The position numbers and the translations under genes were made by a program. From positions 1,018,897 through 1,082,896 of the forward strand of contig JALPQD010000076.1 in NCBI GenBank assembly GCA_023101885.1: 64,000 bases of DNA, in the 5' to 3' direction. Below the pieces are notes generated by a model. That model was not told where the DNA came from. It searched no databases and saw nothing but the letters and a program-made list of their open reading frames with translations. The stretch is from Typhlomys cinereus. Taxonomy: Eukaryota > Chordata > Mammalia > Rodentia > Platacanthomyidae. This document shows, piece after piece, positions 44,954 through 56,599 of the stretch (positions are counted from its first letter, which is position 1; each line of letters begins with the position of its first letter).

Positions 44954-45978
44954 ATGCCCAAGTCAAAGTGCAGATCCATGAGAAACAAAACCCAAGAAGA
45001 CCAATCCCCAACGAAAGAATCAATCCCATAACAATGGATTCCAAACAGAACAAATCCACAGAAAATAGCCATGAAAGCCAGACCCAACATAATGACTTTC
45101 AGAGTATGATCATTACCATGATTAATACTATGAAAGAGGAAATCCGAGAAGAGTTAAACAACTGTATCAACCACAACCACTTTGAACAGAAACACAACAG
45201 GAACCTGGAGGAGTTGAGAAAAACAGATCAAGAAACAAAAATAGGTATAGAGCAGTTAAAACAGTCTCAGGCAGAGTTTAAAATTGAACTAAAAGACAAG
45301 TTATCTTCAACCCAAAACTCAACAGAGAGTCTTATCAGCAGAACAAATGAGGCAGAAAATAGAATTTCAGATCTTGAAGACAAAGTGGGAGAATTAACCA
45401 GCTCAATGGAAGAGATTGTTAAAGCCAAAAAGATACTGGAGAGGAACATTCCAGAGATATAGGACACCCTGAAGAAGCCTAACATGCGCATTCATGGAAT
45501 ACCAGAACAAGAATCCCAAAATACCACACCAGAGGAAATATTTCAATTCATCATAAATGAAAACTTCCCTTAACTGAAGAATGAGAGGCCTATCCAAATA
45601 CAAGAGGCATTTCGCACTCCAAACAGATATGACCAAAATAGAAAATCGCCACGGCAAATAATAGTCAAAACACTCCACATTCAAGACAAAGAAAGTGTGC
45701 TGAGAGCTTCAAGAGAAAAAAAGCAAGTCACTTTTAAAGGTAAACCTATTAGAATAACAAATGACTACTCAATGGAAACAGTAAAAGCAAGAAGAGCTTG
45801 GAGAGACATACTTCAAGTATTAAATGAGCAAAAATGCCAACCCAGACTGATATACCTGGCAAAACTATCTGTCATGATTGAGGGAGAAAGAAAAGTTTTC
45901 CAGCAAAGACAACTTGAAGGGATACATGTCTACCAAACCAGGCCTTCAAAAAATGCTAGAAATGATACTCAAGCTTGA
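44954..45978 (+). pseudogene. L1-B ORF1, broken
   Basis: ATG at 44954 matches that of L1-A. A 1-nt deletion within the first ~30 codons shifts the frame. The main open stretch (to 45462, other frame) encodes the coiled coil (NSTESLISRTNEAENRISDL) and stops at TAG 45460-45462, where L1-A has TGG. The C-terminal domain resumes at 45697-45978 (KKQVTFKGKPIRITNDYS). Confidence 0.85.
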
Positions 45979-46078
45979 AGAAAAGAACAAGCGTATCCAG
46001 GAGGATAGAAGGGAAGTATAAAACCACCAAAACATAAATATCAAACAACATGCTTACAGAATCTACTAAACATAAAAA

Positions 46079-49000
46079 ATGTCCGGAATAAAAATAATTT
46101 CTCCATTATAACATTAAATGTCAATGGTATTAACTCACCGATTAAGAGACACAGATTACAAACTTGGATTAAAAACCACAATCCAACAATCTGCTGCCTT
46201 CAGGAAACTCATCTCACCACAAAAGATAGGCACATCCTAAGAATGAAAGGCTGGTCCAAAATCTTGCAAGCTAATAGAACCAGGAAACAGGTAGGGATAG
46301 CAATTATGCTTTCAGACAAAGTGGACTTCAAACCAAAGAAAATCATAAGAGACACAGATGGATACTACATTTTAGTCACAGGTACAATTCACTAGGAAGA
46401 CTTACAATACTGAACATATATGCACCCAATACGGGCCCCTCCACATTCATTAAGAAAACCCTACAGCGTCTAAAGGAAGAAATCAACCCCCAAACGATAA
46501 TTCTTGGGGACTTCAACACCGCCCTCTCAACATGGGATAGATCAACAGGTCAAAAGCTTAACAGAGACACTTTGGACCTTAATCAAACCCTTAAAGAAAT
46601 GGACCTTACAGATCTCTATCGAACTTTTCACCCACGCACCAAAGAATACACATTTTTCTCAGCAGCACACGGAACTTTCTCCAAAACAGATCACATATTG
46701 GGCCACAAAACGAATCTACACATGTACAAAAAAGTTGAAATTCTAACCTGTGCCCTATCAGACCACCACGGCCTAAAGCTGGACATCCACAACACAACAA
46801 ACAAGAGAAAATACACTAACTCCTGGAAACTCAACAATATGATGCTGAATGAGAACTGGATTCAGGAAGAAATTAAAAATGAAATTCAAGATTTCCTGAA
46901 AGTGAACGATAATGAAAATACAACTTACCAAAATCTCTGGGACACAACGAAAGCTGTCCTAAGAGGTAAGTTCATAGCTCTTAATGCCTACATCAAAAAA
47001 ATTGAAACATCGGAAATAAATAACGATGCAGCTTAAGGCTTTAGAGAAACTTGAGCAATCTGATCACAAAAGTAGTAGAAGAGAGGAGATTAGCAAAATA
47101 AGGGGAGATATATCTGAAATCGAGACTAAGAAAACGATAGAAAAAATCAAAAAGTCAAAAAGCTGGTTCTTTGAAAAAATCAATAAGATTGATACACCCC
47201 TAGCTAAATTAACCAAAAGCAAGAGAGAGAAAACCCAAATTAACAAAATTAGAAATGAACATGGAGTTATCACTACTGATACCCAAGAAATCCAGAGAAT
47301 TATAACGTCATATTTCAAAAACTTGTACTCTGTGAGGTTTGACAACACAAAAGAGATGGATGAATTTCTAAGTAAACACAATCTACCTAAATTGAATCAG
47401 GAAGTTGTGAATTATTTAAATAGTCCTATAACATATAAGGAAATTGAAGAAGTAATCTCGAATCTTTCCACCAAAAAATGTCCTGGACCAGATGGATTCA
47501 GCACAGAATTCTACCAGACATTTAAGGAGTTAATAACACCAATACTCCTTAACTGTTCCATCAAATAGCAAAGGAAGGAACACTACCAAATTCCTTCTAC
47601 GAAGCTAATATCGTCTTAATCCCAAAACCTAATAAAGATACACTTAAAACAGAAAACTATACGCCGATCTCTCTGATGAACACAGACGCAAAGATTCTCA
47701 ACAAAGTCTTAGCAAATCGGATTCAAAAACATATCAAAAAGATCATTCACGGGGACCAAGTAGGCTTCATCCCCGGCACACAAGGTTGGTTCAACATACG
47801 CAAATCAATAAATGTAATTCATCATGTAAACCAGTCCAAAGTCCAAGACCACATGATACTCTTGATAGATGCAGAAAAAGCTTTTGACAAGATCCAATAG
47901 CCTTTTATGATCAAAACGCTAGAGACAGTGGGAATGGAAGGAACCTTTACAATATAATAAAAGCTGTATACAACAAGCCCACAGCAAGGATTATGCTCAA
48001 TGGGGAACAATTGGAAGCATTCCCACTTCGATCAGGAACTAGACAAGGCTGTCCACTCTCACCACTTCTATTCAATATTGTACTTGAAGTGTTAGCTGAA
48101 GCCATAAGACAAGAAAGGGACATAAGAGGGATTCAAATCGGCAAGGAAGAAGTCAAACTATCCCTATTTGCAGATGACATGATCTTATACCTGAGTGATC
48201 CCAAAAACTCCACCAGGAAGCTCCTGGAACTAATTGAGAAGTTCAGCAGGGTGGCAGGATACAAAATAAATGTGCAAAAATCAGAGGCCTTCCTATATGC
48301 CCAGAATGAAAGAAGTGAAAAAGCCTTGAGAGAAACAATCCCATTTACTATAGCCCCTAAAAAAATGAAATACCTTGGTATAAACCTAACCAAGGAGGTA
48401 AAAGACTTTTACAATGAAAACTTTAAAACCCTAAAGAAAGAAATTGCAGAAGACACCAGAAGGTGAAAAGCTCTCCCATGTTCCTGGATTGGCAGAATCA
48501 ACATCGTAAAAATGACCATCCTACCAAAAGCAATATACAAATTCAATGCTATACAATTAAAATCCCAAAGCAATTCTTTAAAGAAGTTGATCAAACAATC
48601 TCAAAATTCATATGGAGGCACAAAAGACCCAGGATAGCAAAGACAATCCTGAGTAACAAAAACACTGCTGGAGGTATTACCATACCGAACCTTAGTCTGT
48701 ACTACAAATCCATAGTTATAAAAACAGCCTGGTACTGGCTCCAAAATAGACATACAGATCAATGGATAAGGGTTGAAGACCCAGATATAAGCCCACAAAA
48801 TTACAGCCATTTGGTCTTTGACAAAGGGGCCCAAAGAATCCAATGGAAAAAGAATAGCATCTTCAACAAATGGTGCTGGCAAAACTGGATCTCCACATGC
48901 AGAAGATTAAAGCTGGACCCATACTTGTCACCATGTACAAGACTTAATTCCAAATGGATCAAGGACCTTGATATAAGGCCAGAGACTATAAAAACCATAG

Positions 49001-49452
49001 GTGAAAGGGTAGAGAACTCCCTTGTGCTGATTGGGCTAGGCCAACATTTCCTAAACAGACATCCAATGGCACAGTCACTGCTATCTACTCTCAACAGTTG
49101 GGATCTGGTGAAATTAAAGAGCTTCTGTTCAGATAAAGAGATTGTAACATGAGCTCAAAGGCAACCCACAGAATGGGAGAAAATCTTCACTAACCACACA
49201 TCTGATAGAACTCTGCTGTCCAGAGTGCACAAAGAACTTAGAAAACTAAACACCAAGGAAACCAATGGCCCAACTAAAAAATGGGCCCTGGAACTTAAAA
49301 GAAACTTTACCAGGGATGAAATTAAAATGTCTAACAAATATCTTAAAAAATGTTCCACATCCTTAGCCATCAGGGAAATGCAAATCAAAACTTCCCTGAG
49401 ATACCATCTCACCCCGGTTAGGGTGGCAAAAATCCACAATACAAACAACATC
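46079..49452 (+). pseudogene. L1-B ORF2, broken and 3'-truncated
   Basis: ATG at 46079. Endonuclease motifs CCLQETH (about 46190), GDFNT (about 46508) and SDHHG (about 46758). RT motif A region ends [10 protein letters not shown] before TAG 47898-47900; motif C FADDM is at about 48166. Further breaks: a stop and frameshift near 46395, an indel near 47025, a deletion near 47550, a deletion near 47950, TGA 48464-48466, a deletion near 48550, and TGA 49150-49152. The sequence ends after '[14 protein letters not shown]', before the cysteine motif. Stops at 47898, 48464 and 49150 fall at the same codons as stops in L1-A. Confidence 0.9.
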
Positions 49453-49582
49453 TTTTATTTTTTAATACATTTTTTATTATTTCCGCTCATACAAACTTAA
49501 TAGGTAGACCAGTTCCCTCCCTCCCTCCTCCTCCCCCCGAACTCCCTGCTTCCCCTCCCTCCCAATTCCCAGAGAGTCCTTT
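49453..49582 (-). mobile_element. Inverted L1 3'UTR fragment at the 3' end of L1-B
   Basis: C-rich tract and 'ttaagtttgtatgagcgg' read on the minus strand, joined directly to L1-B ORF2 and followed by the A9 tail and the L1-B TSD. It has no TSD of its own that I can see. Confidence 0.85.
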
Positions 49583-49880
49583 AAAAAAAAATAAAAGATG
49601 CTCTGGGGATGGGAGGGGGAGGCACTGGGGGATAGGGAGGGAAGGGGGAAGGGAGGGGACATAGGGGGATAGGAGGTTGGAGGGAGGGGGGGACTGGTGT
49701 ATCTGTTAAGTTTGTATGAGTGGAAATTAAAAAATAATGATAATAAATAATAATAATAATGATTGGTATAATAAAAACAAAGGAGTACGTATTGCTTAAA
49801 CAACTAGAATAAATAATATAAGAATTTTAAAAATAATAAAATTATCAAAAATAGGGGAAAATTGAGATTAGGAGAATTCT

Positions 49881-50744
49881 TTTTTTTTTTTTTTTTTGCA
49901 GCTCTGCTAATCCAATCCTTTTTTTTTTTTAACATTTTTTATTATCTCTGCTCATACAAACTTAATAGGTACACCGGTTCCCTCCCTCCCTCCTCCTCCC
50001 TCCTGCCCTCTATTCACCCTCCCCTCACCCCTCCCTCCCCACCCCCCAGTGCCTCCCCTCCCCCAATCCCTGGAGAATCCTTTAATTTGCATGCCAGACT
50101 CTCTTCTGGGCCCCCCTCTCCAATGACCTACAAGGACCCAGCGGCATTTCCCTGAACCCTTTCCCGTATTCCCCTTAAGCATAGGAACACTACTGTGGCT
50201 GTCAATCCCTTGCCTCCAAGGATCTTGGTGCTTTTAGCAAATGCTAGACTTTGTGGGGTTAACAGTGTGTTGGACATTGTGCAGGGCATGCAAAGTCCAA
50301 TTATGATTGCTTTGGCCCTAACTTGTGTGGAGTATCTTGCATATCATTGCTCTTCCCATCCTTGTGCTCTTACACGCTTACCACCCCCTCTTCCGCAAAT
50401 TTCCCTGAGCTTCAGGAAGGGGAGAGATTAGGCTGGCCTAGTTCTAGGTGGTTGATATAGAGTCTCTGATGTTCTGGATTATGGTTTGTTGATTTTTTTT
50501 TTCAGTTTTGCTGCTCCTGCAATGCCTTTGACTCCACCCTGATGAGTATTGGATGTCACCCCTTGGCCAGAGATAAAAACCTGTTAAATTAGAGTCTTGT
50601 TATAAGAGTATATTCAGAGGTAGATGTAATAAAAGTAGGAAACCACAGTGAGGGAGGGGTCAATCACCCATTTGCAAAATGGTTACTTATTATCCGCTAG
50701 ACTATATGTCCTCCCCTTCTGGTGAGATCACACCCCCTCAGTTG
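49881..50744 (-). mobile_element. L1 3' end with two poly(A) tracts
   Basis: Minus-strand 3'UTR from 50744 to about 49930, an A-tract (about 49919-49930), 21 bp 'ggattggattagcagagct...', and a second A-tract at 49881-49898. Likely diverged TSDs: 'taggagaattct' at 49869-49880 and 'taggagaagtaattct' at 50745-50760. Confidence 0.8.
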
Positions 50745-50760
50745 TAGGAGAAGTAATTCT

Positions 50761-51145
50761 ATAAAAGGATTGATTGATTGTTATCTGTTGTACCAGAAAA
50801 GCAACAAATACTTCTTTAATTTGGTCAGCCATTTCCGTATGCATGAAATGTTTTGGACAGACATATACAAAGACAGAAAACAAATCAGGAGTTTCCTGGA
50901 GCCAGGAATGAAAATGTAGGATGATTGTTTAGGTAATAGGAATGTTATAGAATGATGTTTGCACAACCTCTAAGTTTTCTAAACTTCTCCTCAAACATTT
51001 AAATAATTATCAAGAGTATTTACATCATGCATCATTAATTCTGTATTAAGAAAAAAGCTGATTAAAATTAACAAGTTGAAAAACAATGTAAAAGCACATT
51101 ATATAGAAATTTGGAGGAAACCCACAGCAGTTAAAAGAAAAAAAT
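50761..51145. other. Unassigned AT-rich stretch
   Basis: No recognisable feature. Confidence 0.4.
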
Positions 51146-51149
51146 TGGA

Positions 51150-51310
51150 TCTAGTGCGAGGGAGATGAACACAACATAAGAACCAGAATTCAGATCCCCA
51201 GCAGCCATGTAAAAACTCAGGCAGGCATAGCACCACCTTTAATCCCCAACACTGGGCAGAGATGGGGAACCCTGAGTCAGGTTAGCTAGCTAGGCTAGTC
51301 AATCAGCAGA
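51150..51310 (+). mobile_element. B4-like SINE remnant
   Basis: ID-like part ('gaattcagatccccagcagcc') followed by a B1-like part ('caggcaggcatagcaccacc', 'ggttagctagctaggctag'). Confidence 0.55.
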
Positions 51311-51340
51311 CAAGTTCTGGGTTAAACAGAAAAACCCTGC

Positions 51341-51985
51341 TGCTATGGTTGCATTTTGGTGTCAACTTGACAGTTGCAGACTGTTTGGGGCGCAGCTGTG
51401 GAAGGTTAATGTTTGGAATGGCCCTGAACAAGTCTGCAGGTACCAGCCAACAGTGGGTGGTACTTTCCAATGCTGGATCAGATAACAAGAGGTGCAAAGA
51501 GGGGGGACTTGCTCTTCCCTCATCCAGTGTCGATTTGCTGTGGAGTCCACTCTGCCTGCGTTCACTTTACGGCGTGGTAGCCTTCTTTGTTGCTGCTGCT
51601 GCTGCCTCCATCCTTGGCTGATTTGGAGCTTCACCTTTTCCACCACGTCGTTGCTGTTCCCGCTGCCTTTGGAGCCTGGTCTCCAGGCCTCACTGCTGTT
51701 CGCTATTCATCGCCGATGTTGGAGCCCAGCTGTTTTTCACTGTCAGAACCCAGCTAGCTGTACATCGCTGATGTGAGAACCCACCGTCTTTGATCCTCCA
51801 GAGAAGTAAAGGCTTGAGACCTTCTCTGGATCTTTTGGCTTTGTGGAACATTCCGGTCAAGAATGAGGCGGCTGCAGGCAGCTACTTTGAAGGACATTAT
51901 TTTCATTATGAGTTATTTTAATAAACTTACCTGTATATATTACATTCTATAGGTTCTGTTTCTTCAGAGAACCCTGATTAATACA
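51341..51985 (+). mobile_element. Solo LTR (ERVL-MaLR-like) with 5-bp TSD
   Basis: A 645-bp element starting 'tgctatggttgcattttgg' and ending 'accctgattaataca' (TG...CA), flanked by 'cctgc' at 51336-51340 and 51986-51990. It has a CpG-bearing central part, an 'aataaac' signal near 51920 and a final 'ggttctgtttcttcagagaac'. No internal retroviral genes are present. A 5-bp TSD fits ERVL-group LTRs. Confidence 0.85.
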
Positions 51986-51990
51986 CCTGC

Positions 51991-53437
51991 TTTAGAGGTG
52001 TATTAGAGCAATTAAGGAAGACACTAGACATCAGCCTCGGGCTTCCATATGCACATGCACACATATGCATGTACATAAATATAAGCAAACACACACACAC
52101 ACACACAAACTAGGTCTGTTTTCAAGACTACCTAGGTGTTGCAGGACATGGTGAAGAAACACAAAACACAGTCTACTACCATTGACTATTTATGATTTTC
52201 TGTACTTTTTGATTTTGCTTATCAGTACATGCATCACTAAGGCCCTCTATGGAAGTTTCCTTTTTAACATTTAAGTGCCTTGATGCAGAAGAAAATACTA
52301 CCTGTTTTGGATGATTTTAAAATTCACAAATGAATTAAATATTCTCTGGGTTAAAGAACAGAATTTGCTTTTTTTTTTTTTTCTTTGTCCTAAAACTCGA
52401 GGCCAAGTCAACATCTCTTTCACAAAGTGCCGCATTGGTGACTTGACAGGGCCAAGCGTGGTGGAAAGTCCTCAACGCTCCTAAAATAGAAGCATAAAAG
52501 GGAGAGTGAGCAAGTGGCCAGTCACATCAGGGTCACAGTGTGCTCCATGGTTGCCATGGACGAGTAATACAAACACAAGCGATTTTCAGGGGAGCAACTG
52601 CCTGGAGAAAGGAGATGACAAATGGAGACGCCAATGTCACTAGCTGCCGTCACCTGTTTGTACAAGAACGCTGCCAAGGCAACTCCGGGATTCACGGTTT
52701 AGGTGCCTTGAACACAGTCGTCTCAGCAGGAGCTGGAAATGATCAGATGGCCAATGAGGGACTGTTGACTGGCAAACAAACGTGAAAGAGGGGTGTCGGG
52801 ACCTGCAGCTACAAACTGTCGGCTTGACAGCTGGCTGGGTAAGCCGAATATGTCACAAAGTACAATGGGGGGATTCAGTACAATCATCTAGGGCACCCAG
52901 CTTCCATATAGTGGAACATGAAGAGTGGTAGGTAGTAAAGTGAACGGAGAATCCACGCAGAAAAGCAGCACCATGCTTGCAGTTTTTTTCCAATGGAAGC
53001 AAACAAGGAGGATCATGCCTGCTTTTCAGACAAATCCACCCACATTTCCCACATAAAACGTGCAAGCAGACCTTGGTTGGAGGGAAGGGAAAAGAGGTGC
53101 GGCTTGTTACCAGTGTTCCAAAACCCAAGAGAATCAATTTTTCATAACCATGAGTGCCACAACTTCTGATCAATCAATTACAAATCAAGAACTATACTAT
53201 ATACACATCTATACTAAATATACATGGACTTTTTCCAAATTACTCCCTGAACAATGCAATATAACATATATTTACAGAGCATTTGCATTACATTACACAT
53301 TATTCTTCAAAGCAGAAATCATTAAAAGAAGGAGGGAGGCTGTGCACGTGTGATGCGCACTGTTTTATTTGAGGGGTTTGAGAACTGATGGATATCAGTA
53401 TCTGCTTGGGCTCTCCTTCTGATCCCCTGTGGATATC
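51991..53437. other. Unassigned; relatively CpG-rich at 52440-52850
   Basis: (CA)n at 52087-52106 and a T13 run near 52370. From 52430 to 52850 CpGs are more frequent than in neighbouring non-repeat DNA, without a recognisable repeat or ORF. Confidence 0.4.
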
Positions 53438-53452
53438 AAGAGGTGGGTGTAG

Positions 53453-55212
53453 CTTTTTCGCAACGGTTTGCCGTCAGGACGCAGGTGTCGTGAAAACCAC
53501 CACTAAACCGAAGCCAAAATGGTCAAGGAAAAGACTCACATCAACATCGTCGTCATTGGCCACGTCGACTCTGGCAAGTCCACCACGACCAGTCACCTGA
53601 TCTACAAATGTGGCGGGATTGACAAGCGGACCATTGAGAAATTCAAGAAGGAGGCAGCTGAGATGGGAAAGGGCTCCTTCAAGTATGCCTGGGTCTTGGA
53701 CAAATTGAAAGCTGAGCGTGAGCGTGGTATCACCATTGATATCTCCCTGTGGAAATTTGAAACCAGCAAATACTATGTGACCACCATTGACGCCCCAGGA
53801 CACAGAGACTTTATCAAGAACATGATTACAGGCACATCTCAGGCTGACTGTGCAGTCCTGATTGTTGCTGCTGGAGTTGGTGAATTTGAGGCTGGTATCT
53901 CCAAAAACGGGCAGACCCGTGAGCACGCCCTTCTGGCTTACACTTTAGGTGTGAAACAGCTGATTGTTGGTGTCAACAAGATGGATTCTACTGAGCCTCC
54001 TTACAGCCAGAAGAGATACGAGGAGATTGTTAAGGAAGTCAGCACCTACATTAAGAAAATTGGCTACAACCCTGACACAGTAGCATTTGTGCCAATTTCT
54101 GGTTGGAATGGTGACAACATGCTGGAGCCAAGTGCTAATATGCCTTGGTTCAAAGGATGGAAAGTCACCAGGAAAGATGGCAGCGCAAGTGGAACTACGC
54201 TACTGGAGGCTTTGGATTGCATCCTCCCACCAACTCGCCCCACCGACAAGCCTTTGCGCCTGCCCCTCCAGGATGTCTACAAAATTGGTGGTATTGGTAC
54301 TGTCCCTGTGGGCCGAGTGGAGACTGGTGTTCTCAAACCCGGCATGGTGGTCACCTTTGCACCAGTCAATGTCACAACTGAAGTAAAGTCTGTTGAAATG
54401 CACCATGAGGCTTTGAGTGAAGCTCTTCCCGGGGACAATGTGGACTTCAACGTGAAAAATGTGTCAGTCAAAGATGTTTGTCGAGGCAACGTGGCTAGTG
54501 ACAGCAAAAATGACCCACCAATGGAAGCAGCTGGCTTCACTGCTCAGGTGATTATCCTGAACCATCCGGGCCAGATCAGTGCTGGCTATGCCCCTGTACT
54601 GAATTGTCACACTGCTCACATAGCTTGCAAGTTTGCTGAGCTGAAAGAAAAGATTGACCGCCGTTCTGATAAGAAGTTGGAAGATGGCCCTAAGTTCCTA
54701 AAGTCTGGAGATGCTGCCATTGTTGACAGGGTTCCCGGCAAGCCCATGTGTGTGGAAAGCTTCTCTGACTATCATCCTCTTGGTCATTTTGCTGTTCGTG
54801 ACATGAGGCAGACCGTTGCTGTTGGTGTCATCAAGGCCGTGGACAAGAAGGCTGCTGGAACTGGCAAGGTCACCAAGTCTGCCCAGAAAGCTCAGAAGGC
54901 TAAATGAATATTACCCCTAACACCTGCCACCCCAGTCTTAATCAGTGGTGGAAGAACGGTCTCAGAACTGTTTGTCTCAATTGGCCATTTAAGTTTAATA
55001 GTAAAAGACTGGTTAATGATAACAATGCATCGTAAAACCTTCAGAAGGAAAGGAGAATGTTTTTGTGGACCATTTTTTTGTGTGTGTGTGGCAGTTTTAA
55101 GTTATTAGTTTTTAAAATCAGTACTTTTTAAATGGAAACAACTTGACCAAAAAATCTGTCACAGAATTTTGAGACCCATTAAAACAAAGTTTAATGAGAA
55201 AAAAAAAAAAAA
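53453..55212 (+). pseudogene. Full-length processed eEF1A1 retrocopy
   Basis: An intronless copy of the whole mRNA. It begins at the 5'-TOP start 'ctttttcgcaacgg' (53453), has a 66-nt 5'UTR, a 462-codon frame (53519-54907), a 3'UTR to 55198 and 14 A's at 55199-55212. The TSD 'aagaggtgggtgtag' lies at 53438-53452 and 55211-55225. Both transcript ends are present, so reverse transcription was complete. No parent promoter is carried, and no upstream CpG island is visible. Confidence 0.97.
53519..54907 (+). CDS. Uninterrupted eEF1A1-like ORF in the retrocopy
   Basis: 462 codons, the full length of eEF1A1, the GTPase that carries aminoacyl-tRNA to the ribosome. GTP-binding motifs are present: GHVDSGKS (14-21), DAPGH (91-95) and NKMD (153-156). 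Domains 2 and 3 follow to the lysine-rich end. Against the mammalian protein as I remember it I count 14 changes, including G2V, G25S, E43K, I89T, G309D, R321C, G327S, G384D, M404R and P419H. Several hit normally invariant residues, which points to relaxed constraint. Whether it is transcribed is unknown. It is most likely a young pseudogene, not a working retrogene. Confidence 0.85.
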   Translation: MVKEKTHINIVVIGHVDSGKSTTTSHLIYKCGGIDKRTIEKFKKEAAEMGKGSFKYAWVLDKLKAERERGITIDISLWKFETSKYYVTTIDAPGHRDFIKNMITGTSQADCAVLIVAAGVGEFEAGISKNGQTREHALLAYTLGVKQLIVGVNKMDSTEPPYSQKRYEEIVKEVSTYIKKIGYNPDTVAFVPISGWNGDNMLEPSANMPWFKGWKVTRKDGSASGTTLLEALDCILPPTRPTDKPLRLPLQDVYKIGGIGTVPVGRVETGVLKPGMVVTFAPVNVTTEVKSVEMHHEALSEALPGDNVDFNVKNVSVKDVCRGNVASDSKNDPPMEAAGFTAQVIILNHPGQISAGYAPVLNCHTAHIACKFAELKEKIDRRSDKKLEDGPKFLKSGDAAIVDRVPGKPMCVESFSDYHPLGHFAVRDMRQTVAVGVIKAVDKKAAGTGKVTKSAQKAQKAK

Positions 55213-55239
55213 GAGGTGGGTGTAGGAGGTGGGTGTAGT

Positions 55240-56185
55240 TACTAGAGGGCTGGCTTCATTACCTAACTATGCACAAAGGAGCTGTAGTCACTGAGGATGA
55301 ATTGGGTTGCTCTAGGTATTTACACACTGCCGAGTCTGTCTCGGGAAGTACAGGCCACATGATGCTTGGAGACAGACACGCTGCAAGATCAGGTTGCCAA
55401 TAACCCTGCCTTGTACAGCAGCCTGAGTTAACTAGAAAAAACTCCTAGAGTTAGAAAGAATTGAAGATGTAAAATCAAAGGGGGAACTCCATGCATCGTT
55501 TCTAGGCAAGAATGGAAATGACCATATGCTTTGTCTTTTACTATTTATATGATCATCAAATGATTCAAATGAGAGAGGGAGAAAATTCCAGTCCCTTTTT
55601 ATGAAGGTGGTAGAACTTACTGAAAAAATTTAAACATGCTTCCACATCTATGAAAAAAAGTACAATTAGACGCACATAAGACAGAAAGCTAAATGAAATG
55701 TGAATATGAAATCATCTTTCAATTCTTTCTATTGCTGCCAAAGCTGGCAGTGGGAGGTGGGTGCTACGTGGGCAGGAGACCAGTATCAGCAAGTACCACC
55801 ATGATTTTATTGGCTAAGGAATCTTGTGAGAACAGATATTTCATCAATAAAGTTAAAAGTCTACATGTTTCTCACTGGTCACAGTCAGATTTGATTTTAA
55901 CAAATAGGAATGGAGAAAGGACTTCCTTTCACTTCTGGGGTCATGCGAAAGACACCCTGAAAGACACCCTCGGGATACTAGGTGTCACCTTCTCTCCTTT
56001 GACCCTTCCTACACTTGCTAACTACAATAATCTGGGTGACAACTAGATTGGCTGTGACCTGGGTCTCTTACTTCTTGTCTTATTGAAGGAAATAAATCAA
56101 CTGGGAGACACAGACAGTTTAAGCAGAAATTTAGTTAGTAAACAAAGCAAACTCTATCTACAAAGACTGGAATGGGTTGCTGTAG
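55240..56185. other. Unassigned stretch
   Basis: The open frame 55693-56046 shows no recognised domain. A small tandem ('aaagacaccct' twice) lies near 55949-55970. Confidence 0.4.
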
Positions 56186-56189
56186 AAGT

Positions 56190-56540
56190 TACTCTTCTCT
56201 GTTGCTATGAGACAACACTCAAAGTCAAGCAATTTAATGGGAGAAAGAGGGATTTATTTAACTTCTGTTTCCGGAGGGAAGATACAGTTCATTATGGCAG
56301 GAAAGGCCTGGGAGGTTGGCAGAAGCTGAGGGCAGCTTAGATCTTGTCTGTCATGGAGGCCGAGAGCTGCTGTAAGCTCTAAGAGCTGACTTCTCCCGGA
56401 AGCAGCTCAAGGTCCACTCCCTGCGAACCCGTGACTGCCTTCCTCCAGCAAAGCCCCACCTCCTAAAGGTGCCGTGACCTTTCCAAACAACTACAGATTC
56501 AAGCCTATGGGGACAACTCACATTTCAAACCATACAGCCA
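56190..56540 (-). mobile_element. MaLR/ERVL-like LTR remnant, antisense
   Basis: 'ctgttgctatgagacaacac', 'gggatttatttaacttctg', 'gttcattatggcaggaaagg' and a terminal 'caaaccata' give the same layout as 36965-37260 and 18475-18835. Confidence 0.55.
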
Positions 56541-56599
56541 ACCTGAAGCAGATAGTGTGTGTGGGGGCGGGGGGGGGGGCTCAGCGGTTCTGCATATGG

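Larger units (their letters stand above)
44103..49591 (+). mobile_element. L1-B, 5'-complete L1 with 17-bp TSD nested in an L1 3'UTR
   Basis: Bounded by perfect 'taaaagatgctctgggg' at 44086-44102 and 49592-49608, target TT/AAAAG, a canonical L1 endonuclease site. It starts exactly at a GC-rich monomer. A 5'UTR (44103-44953), ORF1 (44954 on) and ORF2 (46079 to about 49452) follow. ORF2 breaks off inside its C-terminal region. An inverted 130-bp L1 3'UTR fragment and nine A's complete the element. It is close to L1-A in both ORFs but has a different promoter. Confidence 0.92.
43726..49761 (+). mobile_element. L1 3' end split by L1-B
   Basis: Sense L1 3'UTR at 43726-44102 (from 'aactaggccagcctaatctc'), continuing at 49592-49761 with the polypurine tract, 'gtatctgttaagtttgtatg' and an aataataataat tail. 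The likely TSD of this host L1 is 'attggtata' at 43717-43725 and 49762-49770. L1-B lies between. Confidence 0.85.

Noticed and set aside
49453..49582. Twin-priming inversion in L1-B
   Set aside because: The inverted part is the 3' end and lies on the poly(A) side, opposite to the twin-priming layout.
51341..51985. Active endogenous retrovirus
   Set aside because: Only one LTR with a 5-bp TSD is present; no gag, pol or env and no second LTR.
53474..53926. 150-residue frame antisense to eEF1A1
   Set aside because: It is a shadow of the eEF1A1 coding frame, common for this codon-rich sequence.
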